64,000 bases of DNA from an uncultured Clostridia bacterium (GTDB lineage Bacteria; Bacillota; Clostridia; TANB77; CAG-508): the NCBI GenBank assembly GCA_934141605.1, contig CAKPCL010000007.1, forward strand, positions 11,436 through 75,435. The letters are read 5' to 3'. Position numbers and translations under genes: made by a program. A model generated the notes under the pieces. The model saw nothing but the letters and a program-made list of their open reading frames with translations, was not told where the DNA came from and did not search any database. The stretch's first letter is position 1. Each line of letters begins with the position of its first letter. This document shows positions 7,777 to 15,127 of this stretch, one piece after another.

Positions 7777-7917
7777 CTATTTATCTACATTGATATTTTG
7801 TATTTTTTCTTCTTTATTACAATATAATGTTGAAATATTTTCTTGTATCCACTCTTGTATTAGTTTTGTTAGTTTTTTTCCGTCTTTTGTGTATGTTTCT
7901 GTTATTTTTCCTTCCAT
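7777..7917 (-). CDS. 46-residue protein upstream of the recombinase
   Basis: A short frame with AGAGGTGG 6 nt before the ATG at 7917; it starts MEGKITETYTKDGKKL and ends QNINVDK. It is soluble and mixed-charged, with one amphipathic helix (KLIQEWIQENI). The gene ends 33 bp before the recombinase start, so the two form an operon. Small proteins beside large serine integrases are sometimes recombination directionality factors. That is a possibility here, not a demonstrated function. Confidence 0.6.
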   Translation of the reverse strand: MEGKITETYTKDGKKLTKLIQEWIQENISTLYCNKEEKIQNINVDK

Positions 7918-7975
7918 TAACGCCACCTCTATTAATATATATTAAGAACAAAACAAAAAATGATAATGGAATTAG

Positions 7976-8004
7976 TTGAACTTTAAGTAAAAACATGATA
8001 TAAT
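7976..8004 (+). promoter_or_regulatory. Element promoter 1
   Basis: TTGAAC, a 17-bp spacer and an extended -10 (TGATATAAT). The -10 and about 60 nt of leader, including a CTCC/GGAG hairpin, are repeated almost exactly at 8877. It drives the gene at 8110. Confidence 0.7.
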
Positions 8005-8109
8005 TCACATAATTATTTTTTATGATCTCCTATATGCAACTTATGGAGTTTAATATATAGTAACTATTAACAATGCACAGTGAAAAGTCAATTGACAAGG
8101 AGGAAAAAT

Positions 8110-8700
8110 ATGGGCAAAATTATTGTTATGTTTAAAGACAAGGACAAAGAATTAAATATGTCTTTGTACGATTTTATCAATGAACAATATCTGAAAGCAA
8201 ATCCAATAATGGTTTGTCATGTAACAGAAGAAGAATACCGCAATATGAAACTGCAAATAAAGTCAGGTTACTTAAAAGAGAGATTACCTAGAGTTACAAC
8301 TGATGAGGAAATAGGATATAATAAATTTCGCTGTGTTGTAACATATGACAGAGTAGAAAACAATTTGTTGATTTCCGATTATGATAATCCAGAAAAAATA
8401 GGTAACTATACATTAGATATGGATGGTATTCATTACAATGAAAAAGGATATCAGGTCACAAATCATCCTGATAACTGCAGATTTGGATTTTTAAATCCTA
8501 GAATATACACCACAGAAAGTTACAACGATATTATTGCACATTATCAAGTAGTATCATCAATAAGAAAAGATACTATACAAGAAAAAACTATGGAATTAAT
8601 TGAATTAATTGGGAAAAGTTGTAAAACTTGTAATACTGAATGCTCTGGTGGACTGAGCGGTGTAAATAACTGCAGTAGGTGGTCTCATATTATTCATTGA
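8110..8700 (+). CDS. 196-residue unknown cargo protein with C-terminal Cys cluster
   Basis: The start is ATG 8110 (MGKIIVMFKDKDKE), with AAGGAGG 8 nt upstream; the in-frame upstream ATG at 8080 has no such site. No signal peptide or membrane segment is seen. The middle has a WY-like beta-rich look (FRCVVTYDRVENNLLISDYDN). The last 35 residues hold four Cys (CKTCNTEC ... NCSRW), a possible metal site. I do not recognise a family. It has its own promoter and terminator, so it is expressed as a single gene. It is the larger of two apparent cargo proteins of the cotJB element. Confidence 0.65.
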   Translation: MGKIIVMFKDKDKELNMSLYDFINEQYLKANPIMVCHVTEEEYRNMKLQIKSGYLKERLPRVTTDEEIGYNKFRCVVTYDRVENNLLISDYDNPEKIGNYTLDMDGIHYNEKGYQVTNHPDNCRFGFLNPRIYTTESYNDIIAHYQVVSSIRKDTIQEKTMELIELIGKSCKTCNTECSGGLSGVNNCSRWSHIIH

Positions 8701-8735
8701 TATTATTTTTTAACTAGCTGATGCTCAAGCCAAAT

Positions 8736-8773
8736 CAAAAAGGGAGAAGAAAATTCTCTCTTTTTGTTTTTTA
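8736..8773 (+). terminator. Intrinsic terminator
   Basis: AAAAAGGGAGA/TCTCTCTTTTT with a 7-nt loop, followed by a T-rich tail, closing the gene at 8110. Confidence 0.8.
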
Positions 8774-8862
8774 TTAAAATTATATTCTTTGTTAATTTTT
8801 ATCTTTTAATATATTGTTTTTGTCTACATTTTTTGAATTTAAATATTTATAGCTTAATGTAT

Positions 8863-8881
8863 TTCAACTATTCTAGTTGAA
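8863..8881 (+). promoter_or_regulatory. Palindromic operator on the -35 of element promoter 2
   Basis: TTCAACTA, TTC, TAGTTGAA is a perfect 8-bp inverted repeat covering the -35 box of the promoter at 8877. Promoter 1 has only the right half (TTAGTTGAA at 7972-7980). A repressor binding here would control the second transcript. Confidence 0.5.
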
Positions 8882-8905
8882 TTTTATGAATAAAAATGAT
8901 ATAAT
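8877..8905 (+). promoter_or_regulatory. Element promoter 2
   Basis: TTGAAT, 17-bp spacer, TATAAT with an upstream TG. It shares the same -10 region, ATTCACATAATT start region and CTCC-TTTT-GGAG leader hairpin as promoter 1. It drives the genes at 8995 and 9224. The 8774-8995 gap holds only this promoter, its operator and leader. Confidence 0.7.
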
Positions 8906-8994
8906 TCACATAATTTAATTTTTATAATCTCCTTTTGGAGTTCACATAGAGAAATATATAGACATCAAAATTAATATTTTAAAGGAGGAATTTT

Positions 8995-9192
8995 ATAGCT
9001 TTAAAAAAGGTAAAACTAAATTATATGTCAGCAACAACCCATACAGAACCTAAAGCAAAAATCAAAGTATCATCTGCTAAATTAGAAGAACTAGATAGAG
9101 CTATTAGAGAAAATACTAGACAAAATAATTCTGATTTTAATATTGGAAAAGAAAATTTAAAAGATAGTATTTATTTTACCACACAAAAGTAA
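8995..9192 (+). CDS. Small helical protein with probable ATA start
   Basis: AAAGGAGG is followed at the ideal 6-nt distance by ATA GCT TTA AAA, opening a 65-residue frame. The first ATG in that frame (9025, MSATTHTEPKAK, 55 residues) has no ribosome binding site. Either the gene starts at a rare ATA codon, or an original ATG has mutated. The product is soluble, basic at the N-terminus and helical in the middle (SAKLEELDRAIRENTRQN). No family recognised. It is co-transcribed with the membrane protein 31 bp downstream. Confidence 0.55.
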   Translation: MALKKVKLNYMSATTHTEPKAKIKVSSAKLEELDRAIRENTRQNNSDFNIGKENLKDSIYFTTQK

Positions 9193-9223
9193 CTCGAAAA
9201 CTAATTAGTTAAGGAGGTAAAAC

Positions 9224-9703
9224 ATGAAAAAACGGAATAAAGTTTCAAAAAATGTATTCATTGCAATATTATTTATGGAATTAATTATTGTAGCTGATAT
9301 TTTGTTTTTTATAATATCAGATTATTATTCAAGCAACTTTGGTAAAAGCACTATTGTATGTATTGTTTTATTATTGTGTTTTGGAATAATTATAGCATTT
9401 TTGTTTAGACCTTTATTTAAACAAATCTTTGAAGTTTCCGAAATACGTAAAGAAAGCAAAATGTATGTACAAAAAAACTTATCAAAATACAATTGTGTTG
9501 AAGTCATACCAATTAAGGACGATCCTCAACATGAAGGCTTTGTGACTAAGGAATTGGTAAAAAGAGCCAAATTTTATGCTCAAATTATGAGTGATGGAAC
9601 AGTAATGATTTCTATAAAATTTAATAATGAAGATACTAGAATTTATTATGGTGGTCTTTATGCAGAAAATTTTACAACACACTTTAAAGTGATTAATCTG
9701 TAA
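9224..9703 (+). CDS. Two-helix membrane protein with cytoplasmic domain, unknown cargo
   Basis: 159 residues; AAGGAGGT lies 6 nt before ATG 9224. Two membrane helices (about residues 10-32 and 42-64) are followed by a soluble domain of about 90 residues with alternating strands (CVEVIPIKDD, TVMISIKFNNEDTRIYYGG). No family recognised. It is the last gene of the cotJB element and is followed by a strong terminator. The pairing of a small soluble protein with a membrane protein could suit a toxin-antitoxin, immunity or signalling pair, but nothing here proves it. Confidence 0.65.
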   Translation: MKKRNKVSKNVFIAILFMELIIVADILFFIISDYYSSNFGKSTIVCIVLLLCFGIIIAFLFRPLFKQIFEVSEIRKESKMYVQKNLSKYNCVEVIPIKDDPQHEGFVTKELVKRAKFYAQIMSDGTVMISIKFNNEDTRIYYGGLYAENFTTHFKVINL

Positions 9704-9737
9704 ATATTTATGGTGTTTCGTTTAAATGTTTAAATGT

Positions 9738-9777
9738 AAAGTGAGAGTCAATTGATAGGCTCTCACTTTGCTTTTTT
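9738..9777 (+). terminator. Strong intrinsic terminator
   Basis: A perfect 10-bp stem AAAGTGAGAG/CTCTCACTTT with a 12-nt loop and a T-run. It ends the element's plus-strand transcript about 80 bp before the attachment core. Confidence 0.85.
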
Positions 9778-9813
9778 ACATTAACATTTTTTCTAATTTT
9801 TTCACTATATAAA

Positions 9814-10113
9814 CTAAAAAAATTGTAGATAAGTAGTTACTCCAAAAATAAACGAAGGCCATGGTTCCTCAATCCATCTCCATTTATTACATGGATAATT
9901 TATAGTTAAAGGCCCATAAACTTTTTGATATTTATCTTTTAAATCTTTTGCTTCTCTACAATATTTTCTGTGTAAACAAAGAGCTTTATCATCTGTTGGA
10001 TGTGTATCTAAATATAAAGCTAGTTCATTTATAGCAAAATCACAACATCTTATTTGTTGTAACATTTCTTCTTTTTCACAGCAATCTATTGTTCTATTTT
10101 CTTCTATTGACAT
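9814..10113 (-). CDS. cotJB: CotJB spore coat protein with foreign C-terminus
   Basis: 99 residues; AAGGAGGG precedes the ATG at 10113, which overlaps the cotJA stop. The CotJB signature is clear: DFAINELALYLDTHPTD, KYQKVYGPLT and WRWIEEPWP. After EEPWP the family ends in a short WE-containing tail, but here the frame runs into SFIFGVTTYLQFF, encoded by element DNA. The break coincides with core AAGGCCA (9855-9861), and the missing tail WEGGIN lies at 6096-6122. CotJB belongs to the inner spore coat with CotJA and CotJC. The altered C-terminus may or may not abolish function. Confidence 0.9.
   Translation of the reverse strand: MSIEENRTIDCCEKEEMLQQIRCCDFAINELALYLDTHPTDDKALCLHRKYCREAKDLKDKYQKVYGPLTINYPCNKWRWIEEPWPSFIFGVTTYLQFF
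9855..9861. repeat. Attachment-site core, right copy (AAGGCCA)
   Basis: Identical to 6116-6122 and located at the codon pair TGG CCT of cotJB. Sequence similarity between the two ends stops on both sides of these 7 bp, fitting a serine-recombinase crossover. Confidence 0.75.
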
Positions 10114-10481
10114 TTGTTGCAGCCCTCCTTTATAGTATTTGTTGATGCTATATACTCTATTTCACGCATAGATTGGCATGGAGTATATGGACTGACTAAT
10201 TCTGGAAATATTGTTCCCATTTTTAATCCTACACATGGTTTAAATGTTTTATCCATATATTGGATTGGTACATAACTTTGACCTAACATTGGATTTTCCG
10301 GGAATACATTATATTCTTCATCAAATCCACATTCACAGCAATCCATGTATTCATTTTGGTTACAACTAAAGTTTGCAACAGCTACATTTGAACATTTGTC
10401 TTCCATTATGTCGTTTTGTTCTTCACATGAATCGTTTTGATAATTATTATTCATACAATAATATTTTCTTCTTCCAAACAT
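10104..10481 (-). CDS. cotJA: Spore coat protein CotJA
   Basis: 125 residues; AAAGGAGG 7 nt before the ATG at 10481. The diagnostic block is PENPMLGQSYVPIQYMDKTF ending in GTIFPELVSPY. The N-terminal 60 residues are Cys/Asn-rich and longer than in short CotJA proteins. It is the first gene of the cotJABC operon, overlapping cotJB by 10 bp. A CATATAAT sequence on the minus strand at 10503-10510 could be a mother-cell (SigE/SigK-type) -10 element, which is a weak assignment. Confidence 0.9.
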   Translation of the reverse strand: MFGRRKYYCMNNNYQNDSCEEQNDIMEDKCSNVAVANFSCNQNEYMDCCECGFDEEYNVFPENPMLGQSYVPIQYMDKTFKPCVGLKMGTIFPELVSPYTPCQSMREIEYIASTNTIKEGCNKCQ

Positions 10482-10532
10482 CTTGTTTCCTCCTTTATTT
10501 TCATTATATGAGTTTTTTTGACATTTGCTACT

Positions 10533-10563
10533 AAAAAAAGAAATCTATTCTATCTAGATTTCC
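10533..10563 (-). terminator. Intrinsic terminator after the Nudix gene
   Basis: Minus-strand stem AAATCTA/TAGATTT with a 7-T tail, just beyond the Nudix stop. It insulates cotJA from upstream transcription. Confidence 0.8.
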
Positions 10564-10570
10564 TTTTTTA

Positions 10571-11113
10571 CTATTTTTCTAAAATTTCTTTTCTTTTATT
10601 TTTCAATAAGTTCATTTCTTTGCAGAAGTCTTCGTCCTTCCAATTGCAAAAAGTATAATTAAGATCATTATTCTTTTTTGCAACTTCCATATCTTCAATA
10701 GAGAAGTACTTAACCTCATCCACTTCATCAGTTTGTAGTATATAATCATCAATCTTATAATTTATAACAAATAAATAATTATATGCAAATCTCTTATTTT
10801 TTTCGTCACTTTTATATATATCCAATACTTTGATTTGTTCCTTTGGAATTTCTATTCCTAATTCTTCTTTTACTTCTCTATATATTGCTTCATCGGCACT
10901 TTCTCCACTGTCAACTTGTCCTCCTGTTTTGGCCCATTTATTAGGATTTCTTCGTTTAGTTGCTGTTCTTTTTTGTAGTAAAATTTCTCCTTTTTCGTTC
11001 ATTATCCAACATGAAACTGTTCTTCTCCACAATCCCTTACTATAAGCTGTCCATCTTTCTTCAACTTGTCCTGTTAATTCGTTATTTTCATCTACTATAT
11101 CTATTAATTCCAT
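10571..11113 (-). CDS. Nudix hydrolase (isopentenyl-diphosphate isomerase-like)
   Basis: 180 residues from ATG 11113 (MELIDIVDENN), preceded by AAAGGGA; the TTG at 11131 is a less likely start. The Nudix box is complete: G-x5-E-x7-REVKEELGI (GQVDSGESADEAIYREVKEE). The start xxLIDIVDENNELTG and the WTAYSKGLWRRTV segment resemble the Idi/YfcD-like Nudix subfamily. It probably hydrolyses a nucleotide-type diphosphate in the cytoplasm; the substrate is not predictable by eye. It follows pyk on the same strand. Confidence 0.85.
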   Translation of the reverse strand: MELIDIVDENNELTGQVEERWTAYSKGLWRRTVSCWIMNEKGEILLQKRTATKRRNPNKWAKTGGQVDSGESADEAIYREVKEELGIEIPKEQIKVLDIYKSDEKNKRFAYNYLFVINYKIDDYILQTDEVDEVKYFSIEDMEVAKKNNDLNYTFCNWKDEDFCKEMNLLKNKRKEILEK

Positions 11114-11137
11114 TTTTATCCCTTTCGACAAAGCAAC

Positions 11138-11170
11138 AAAAGAAGAACTTTTTAATAAAGCTCTTCTTTT
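11138..11170 (-). terminator. Hairpin after pyk
   Basis: Stem AAGAAGAGC/GTTCTTCTT in minus-strand reading, directly after the pyk stop. The T tail is short, so read-through into the Nudix gene is likely. Confidence 0.5.
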
Positions 11171-11181
11171 ATACTTAAAAA

Positions 11182-12615
11182 TTAAATTTTTACTACTCCA
11201 CCAATTATTTTGCTTTCTACACTGTTGTCTAACATTTTTGATCCACTAGATAACACAACTGTATCTCCTTTTTCTAGTATTTCTTTGTCTTGTAATTTTT
11301 TAAGTCCTACTTCTATTGTTTTGTCAATAGTTTCTTGTTTTTCTACTAATACTGGTGTTACATTCCAAGCTAATGCTAATTGGTTAAATGTTCTTCTATT
11401 GTCTGTTATAGCTAATATTGGGCAACCAGCTCCCATTCCAGCTAATCTTCTAGCTGAATTTCCTGAATTTGTGTAGCATACAATTGCATCTGCTTTTATG
11501 TTTTTAGCAATTACACATGCTGAATATGAAATATTTGATTCTAAATCATTTAATTCAATTTTTTCGTTTTGGTCAAATCTTTTCCAGTAATTTATTGTTG
11601 GTTCAACTCTGTTTGCTATTTTAACCATTGTTTGAACACATTCTACTGGATAGTCACCTTGTGCACATTCTCCTGATAACATTATTGCACTTGTTCTATC
11701 ATAAATAGCGTTTGCAACATCACTTGCTTCTGCTCTTGTTGGTAATGGTTGGTGTGTCATTGATTCTAACATTTGTGTAGCTGTTATAGCTGGTTTACAA
11801 ATTTCGTTAGATATTTTTATTATTTTCTTTTGTATTACAGGTGGTTCTGTAAAGTCTGTTTCTGTAGCCATGTCTCCTCTTGCTATCATTTGTCCATCTG
11901 CTTCGCTTAATATATCTTCTAAGTTTGATAAACCTTCAACATTTTCTATTTTTGTTATTATTTGGATATCTTTTCCACCATTTTCATCTAATACTTTTCT
12001 TACTTGTCTTATATCATCTAAGTTTCTTGCAAATGAAATTGCAACAAAGTCATAATCATGTTCACATGCTGTTTTTAAGTCAGCTATATCTTTTTCTGCT
12101 AAACCTGGTAATCTTATTATTGTTCCAGGTAAGTTCATTGTTTTTCTGCTTCCTAATCCATTTCCATGAACTACTGTACAAACTATGTCTTTTCCTACAA
12201 CTTCGTCAACTTTTAATTCAATAGCTCCGTCGTCTATTAATATTTTTGTTCCTGGTTTAACATCATTGTATAATCCTTTATATGTTACAGATACTTTTTC
12301 TTCGTCTCCTGTGATGTCTTCATTTACTAATGTAAATTTTTGTCCATCTTTTAATTGAATTTTTGTATTTTTTCCAGTATATAGCATTCCTGTTCTTATT
12401 TCAGGTCCTTTCATGTCTAATAGTAATGCTACTGGTATGTCTAATTCTTTTCTTAATTTACAGATTGTTTCTGTTTTTTCTGCTTGTTCGTCCCAACTTC
12501 CGTGTGAATAGTTAACTCTTGTTACATTTAATCCTGCAGCAAATAGTTCTTCTAATTTGTTTTCGCTTGCTGGTCCTATTGTTCCAACTATTTTTGTTTT
12601 TCTTAATTGTTTCAT
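11182..12615 (-). CDS. pyk: Pyruvate kinase
   Basis: 477 residues from the ATG at 12615 (MKQLRKTKIVGTIGPAS), preceded by AGGGAGGA; upstream codons to 12657 lack a start signal. It converts phosphoenolpyruvate and ADP to pyruvate and ATP in glycolysis. Visible signatures are NYSHGSW, LLDMKGPEIRTG, ITKIENVEGL (catalytic Lys), ARGDMA and TATQMLESM. The C-terminal allosteric domain (CYTNSGNSARRLAG) is present. It lacks the extra PEP-utiliser-like domain that lengthens the Bacillus enzyme. It lies near pgi and, further off, eno, though not in one operon with them. Confidence 0.96.
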   Translation of the reverse strand: MKQLRKTKIVGTIGPASENKLEELFAAGLNVTRVNYSHGSWDEQAEKTETICKLRKELDIPVALLLDMKGPEIRTGMLYTGKNTKIQLKDGQKFTLVNEDITGDEEKVSVTYKGLYNDVKPGTKILIDDGAIELKVDEVVGKDIVCTVVHGNGLGSRKTMNLPGTIIRLPGLAEKDIADLKTACEHDYDFVAISFARNLDDIRQVRKVLDENGGKDIQIITKIENVEGLSNLEDILSEADGQMIARGDMATETDFTEPPVIQKKIIKISNEICKPAITATQMLESMTHQPLPTRAEASDVANAIYDRTSAIMLSGECAQGDYPVECVQTMVKIANRVEPTINYWKRFDQNEKIELNDLESNISYSACVIAKNIKADAIVCYTNSGNSARRLAGMGAGCPILAITDNRRTFNQLALAWNVTPVLVEKQETIDKTIEVGLKKLQDKEILEKGDTVVLSSGSKMLDNSVESKIIGGVVKI

Positions 12616-12724
12616 TTTTATTCCTCCCTTTTTAAACCGATTTCTATTATAGCACAATTAATTACTATATTTCAACATTTTTTTGAAATTTTTTTAGGAT
12701 TATTAGGTCATCACATTAAATTTT

Positions 12725-13447
12725 TTATTTTAAAATTATGATTGCATGTACTTTATTTTCTTCTTTATTAATAATAGAAATAATATGTTCTCCATCTTTA
12801 AAAGTATATCTACATTTTACAACATCACCTAATTTTACTTCTTTTTTATATTGTATTCTAAAATTATCAAAAGGTCTTTGTTCATATACTTTCTCTGGTA
12901 ACACTTCATATGCTATGTCTAAATAATATAAATTGTGCATATGTCCATTTAAATCAATATCTCTCCTAGATACTTTGTATTCAATCTCGGAACTATATTC
13001 TTCAGGTGCTTTTAGTTTGTCCAATTCTTCTATATTAAATACATTTTTTTCTTCTATTGCATATTTTTCATAAATTTCTTCTGTTATTTTTGCAATTTTT
13101 CCTGTTTCAATGTCTATTAGTACCCATTTTGATGTTCCAATGACACACAGGTTATTTTCTTCGTCATACATTTCAAAGTCCCTGTATGTATATGTTCTTT
13201 TCATTGTTCTTCCCCATGTTGATACATTTAGTTTTTGTCCATATTTGGGTCTTTTTATAACTTGTATTTTCCAATCTAATAATACCCATGTAACTCCTGT
13301 TTTCCTTATATCATTTGGTCCATATCCTGCAATGTCAGAGTGGTGTGTTCCTATATTTTCAAATATTTCTAGTATTGCTCTATTTTTTATATAATTTTCT
13401 TTTCCTATATCTTTCAATTGTGTTGTGAATTGTTCTTTAAATATCAT
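12725..13447 (-). CDS. Acyl-ACP thioesterase
   Basis: 240 residues with AAAGG 8 nt before ATG 13447. It is a FatA/FatB-type double hot-dog protein: the first half has WVLLDWKIQVIKRPKYGQ and the second RRDIDLNGHMHNLYYLD, where Asn/His are the expected catalytic residues. It releases free fatty acids from acyl-ACP, probably tuning chain length in anaerobic fatty-acid synthesis. It lies 13 bp after pgi and is likely co-transcribed. The acyl-CoA synthetase at 15128 could reactivate its products. Confidence 0.88.
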   Translation of the reverse strand: MIFKEQFTTQLKDIGKENYIKNRAILEIFENIGTHHSDIAGYGPNDIRKTGVTWVLLDWKIQVIKRPKYGQKLNVSTWGRTMKRTYTYRDFEMYDEENNLCVIGTSKWVLIDIETGKIAKITEEIYEKYAIEEKNVFNIEELDKLKAPEEYSSEIEYKVSRRDIDLNGHMHNLYYLDIAYEVLPEKVYEQRPFDNFRIQYKKEVKLGDVVKCRYTFKDGEHIISIINKEENKVHAIIILK

Positions 13448-13460
13448 TTTTGTTTCCTTT

Positions 13461-14768
13461 CTAGTATCCCGGTTTTTTCAATAATTTAAACATGTTCTTT
13501 TTGTATTCCTCTACACCTGGTTGATTAAAAGGATTAACTCCTAGTATCATTCCAGACATAGCACAAGCCTTTTCAAAGAAATATATTAGTTCACCTATAT
13601 TTTCTTCATCTAGACTCTCAATACTCAACATTATGTTTGGAACATCTCCTGTGACATGTGCTTTTACTGTTCCTTCCATTGCTTTTTTATTTACATAGTC
13701 CAATGTTTTTCCTGCTAAATAATTCAAACCGTCCAGATTGTCTTCATCACTATTTATTGTTATATCTGATTTTGTTTTTTCTATTGATATAACTGTTTCA
13801 AATAAGTTTCTTCTTCCTTCTTGTATGTATTGTCCCATTGAGTGTAAATCAGTTGTAAAATCTACTCCTGCTGGGAATATTCCTTTTTGGTCTTTTCCTT
13901 CGCTTTCTCCATAAAGTTGTTTCCACCATTCTGTAAAATAGTGCATTTTAGGTTCATAGTTTACTAATATTTCTGTATTTTTATATAACTTGTATAAAAC
14001 ATTTCTTGCAACTGCATATTTATAACACTCATTATATTTTAAATTTGGATCATCATATCTTGCTTGTGCATTTTGTGCGCCTTGCATTAATTTATCTATG
14101 TTAATTCCTGCTGTTGCTATTGGTAGTAGTCCAACTGCTGTTAGTACTGAATATCTGCCTCCAACATTGTCTGGTATTACAAATTTTTCATATCCTTCAT
14201 TGTCTGCAAGTGTTTTTAGTGCTCCTCTTTCTTTATCTGTTGTTACATATATTCTACTTCTTGCTTCATCAATTCCATATTTATTTTCTAGTATTTCTCT
14301 AAATATTCTAAATGCAATTGCTGGTTCTGTTGTTGTTCCAGATTTTGATATTACATTTACAGAAAAGTCTTTGTCTCCTATGTATTCGATTAGTTCATTA
14401 ATATAATTGGGGCTTAAATTGTTTCCTACATATAAGATTTGTGGATATTTTCTTTGTTTTTCTGTAAGCATGTTGTTAAATGAACTTGTTAGTGTTTCTA
14501 TTACTGCCCTTGCACCTAAATATGAGCCTCCTATTCCTATTACTACTAATATATCTGATTCTTTTTTTATTTTTTTTGCTACTTTTTTTATTTTTAAGAA
14601 TTCACTTTTATCATAGTTTGTAGGTAATTCTAGCCACCCCACAAAGTCTTTTTCATCATTTGCTCTTTTGTGCAATTCTTTATGTATGTTTTCTACTTGT
14701 TCTTTATATTCCATTATTGTTTTTTGTGATATTCCTGTGTTTTTTAAATCTAATTTAATAGTTGCCAT
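13461..14768 (-). CDS. pgi: Glucose-6-phosphate isomerase
   Basis: 435 residues. The second ATG (14768, MATIKLDLKN) is 7 nt from GAAGG and is preferred to the first at 14774, which is too close to it. It interconverts glucose 6-phosphate and fructose 6-phosphate. Signatures are VVIGIGGSYLGARA, VISKSGTTTEPA, NVGGRYSVLTAVGLLP and QYIQEGRRNLFET, as in short bacterial PGI. It heads a likely two-gene unit with the thioesterase. Confidence 0.96.
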   Translation of the reverse strand: MATIKLDLKNTGISQKTIMEYKEQVENIHKELHKRANDEKDFVGWLELPTNYDKSEFLKIKKVAKKIKKESDILVVIGIGGSYLGARAVIETLTSSFNNMLTEKQRKYPQILYVGNNLSPNYINELIEYIGDKDFSVNVISKSGTTTEPAIAFRIFREILENKYGIDEARSRIYVTTDKERGALKTLADNEGYEKFVIPDNVGGRYSVLTAVGLLPIATAGINIDKLMQGAQNAQARYDDPNLKYNECYKYAVARNVLYKLYKNTEILVNYEPKMHYFTEWWKQLYGESEGKDQKGIFPAGVDFTTDLHSMGQYIQEGRRNLFETVISIEKTKSDITINSDEDNLDGLNYLAGKTLDYVNKKAMEGTVKAHVTGDVPNIMLSIESLDEENIGELIYFFEKACAMSGMILGVNPFNQPGVEEYKKNMFKLLKKPGY

Positions 14769-14948
14769 ACGCATACCTTCTTTCGTTATATAATTATCTT
14801 GTAGTAATTATATATAAAACAAAAATTAAATTCAAGTTTTTTTATATTTTTGTAACCATTTTTTTCCTTTATCATAATATGTAATATACAAAGGAACAAG
14901 GGAAAACACAAAAAGAAAATAGTTTTGCTTTGAAAGGGGGTCTAGACT

Positions 14949-15062
14949 ATGCCAGAAAACAGAGGTTGTGGTGGTTTCGGATTTGGTGATGACTGCTGCT
15001 GTATAATTCTTTTAATATTAATAATCTGCTGCTGTTGCGGTGGAAATAGAGGATGTTGCTAA
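14949..15062 (+). CDS. 37-residue Cys/Gly-rich small protein
   Basis: ATG 14949 with AAAGGGGGT 8 nt upstream, then a strong terminator. The frame encodes MPENRGCGGFGFGDD, a run of three Cys, a hydrophobic stretch (IILLILII), four Cys, and GGNRGCC. It has ten Cys in 37 residues around one short membrane-like helix. The composition recalls small YjcZ-like or spore-associated Cys-rich peptides, but there is no real match. It is the only plus-strand gene in this neighbourhood and has its own leader. Confidence 0.65.
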   Translation: MPENRGCGGFGFGDDCCCIILLILIICCCCGGNRGCC

Positions 15063-15082
15063 TCCTTTATAAGACATATTAA

Positions 15083-15122
15083 AAAGTTGGATTGGAAATT
15101 GTTTTCCGGTCCAACTTTTTTG
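15083..15122 (+). terminator. Intrinsic terminator
   Basis: AAAGTTGGA/TCCAACTTT stem, then a T-run. It closes the 37-residue gene and may act in both directions for the convergent acyl-CoA synthetase gene. Confidence 0.8.
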
Positions 15123-15127
15123 TTGTT

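Larger units (their letters stand above)
6116..9861. mobile_element. 3.74-kb serine-recombinase element inserted in cotJB
   Basis: The boundaries follow from the split cotJB gene and the 7-bp core AAGGCCA at both ends, 3739 bp apart. Contents are a large serine recombinase and a 46-residue protein on the minus strand, then three unknown genes on the plus strand driven by two near-identical promoters. There is no capsid, replication or conjugation gene. It is therefore a minimal integrative element that excises or moves by its own recombinase. The 196- and 159-residue proteins are its apparent cargo. Confidence 0.85.

Noticed and set aside
7817..8008. Minus-strand 63-residue frame
   Set aside because: Wrong frame relative to the 46-residue gene, which has a proper binding site; it also runs through the divergent promoter.
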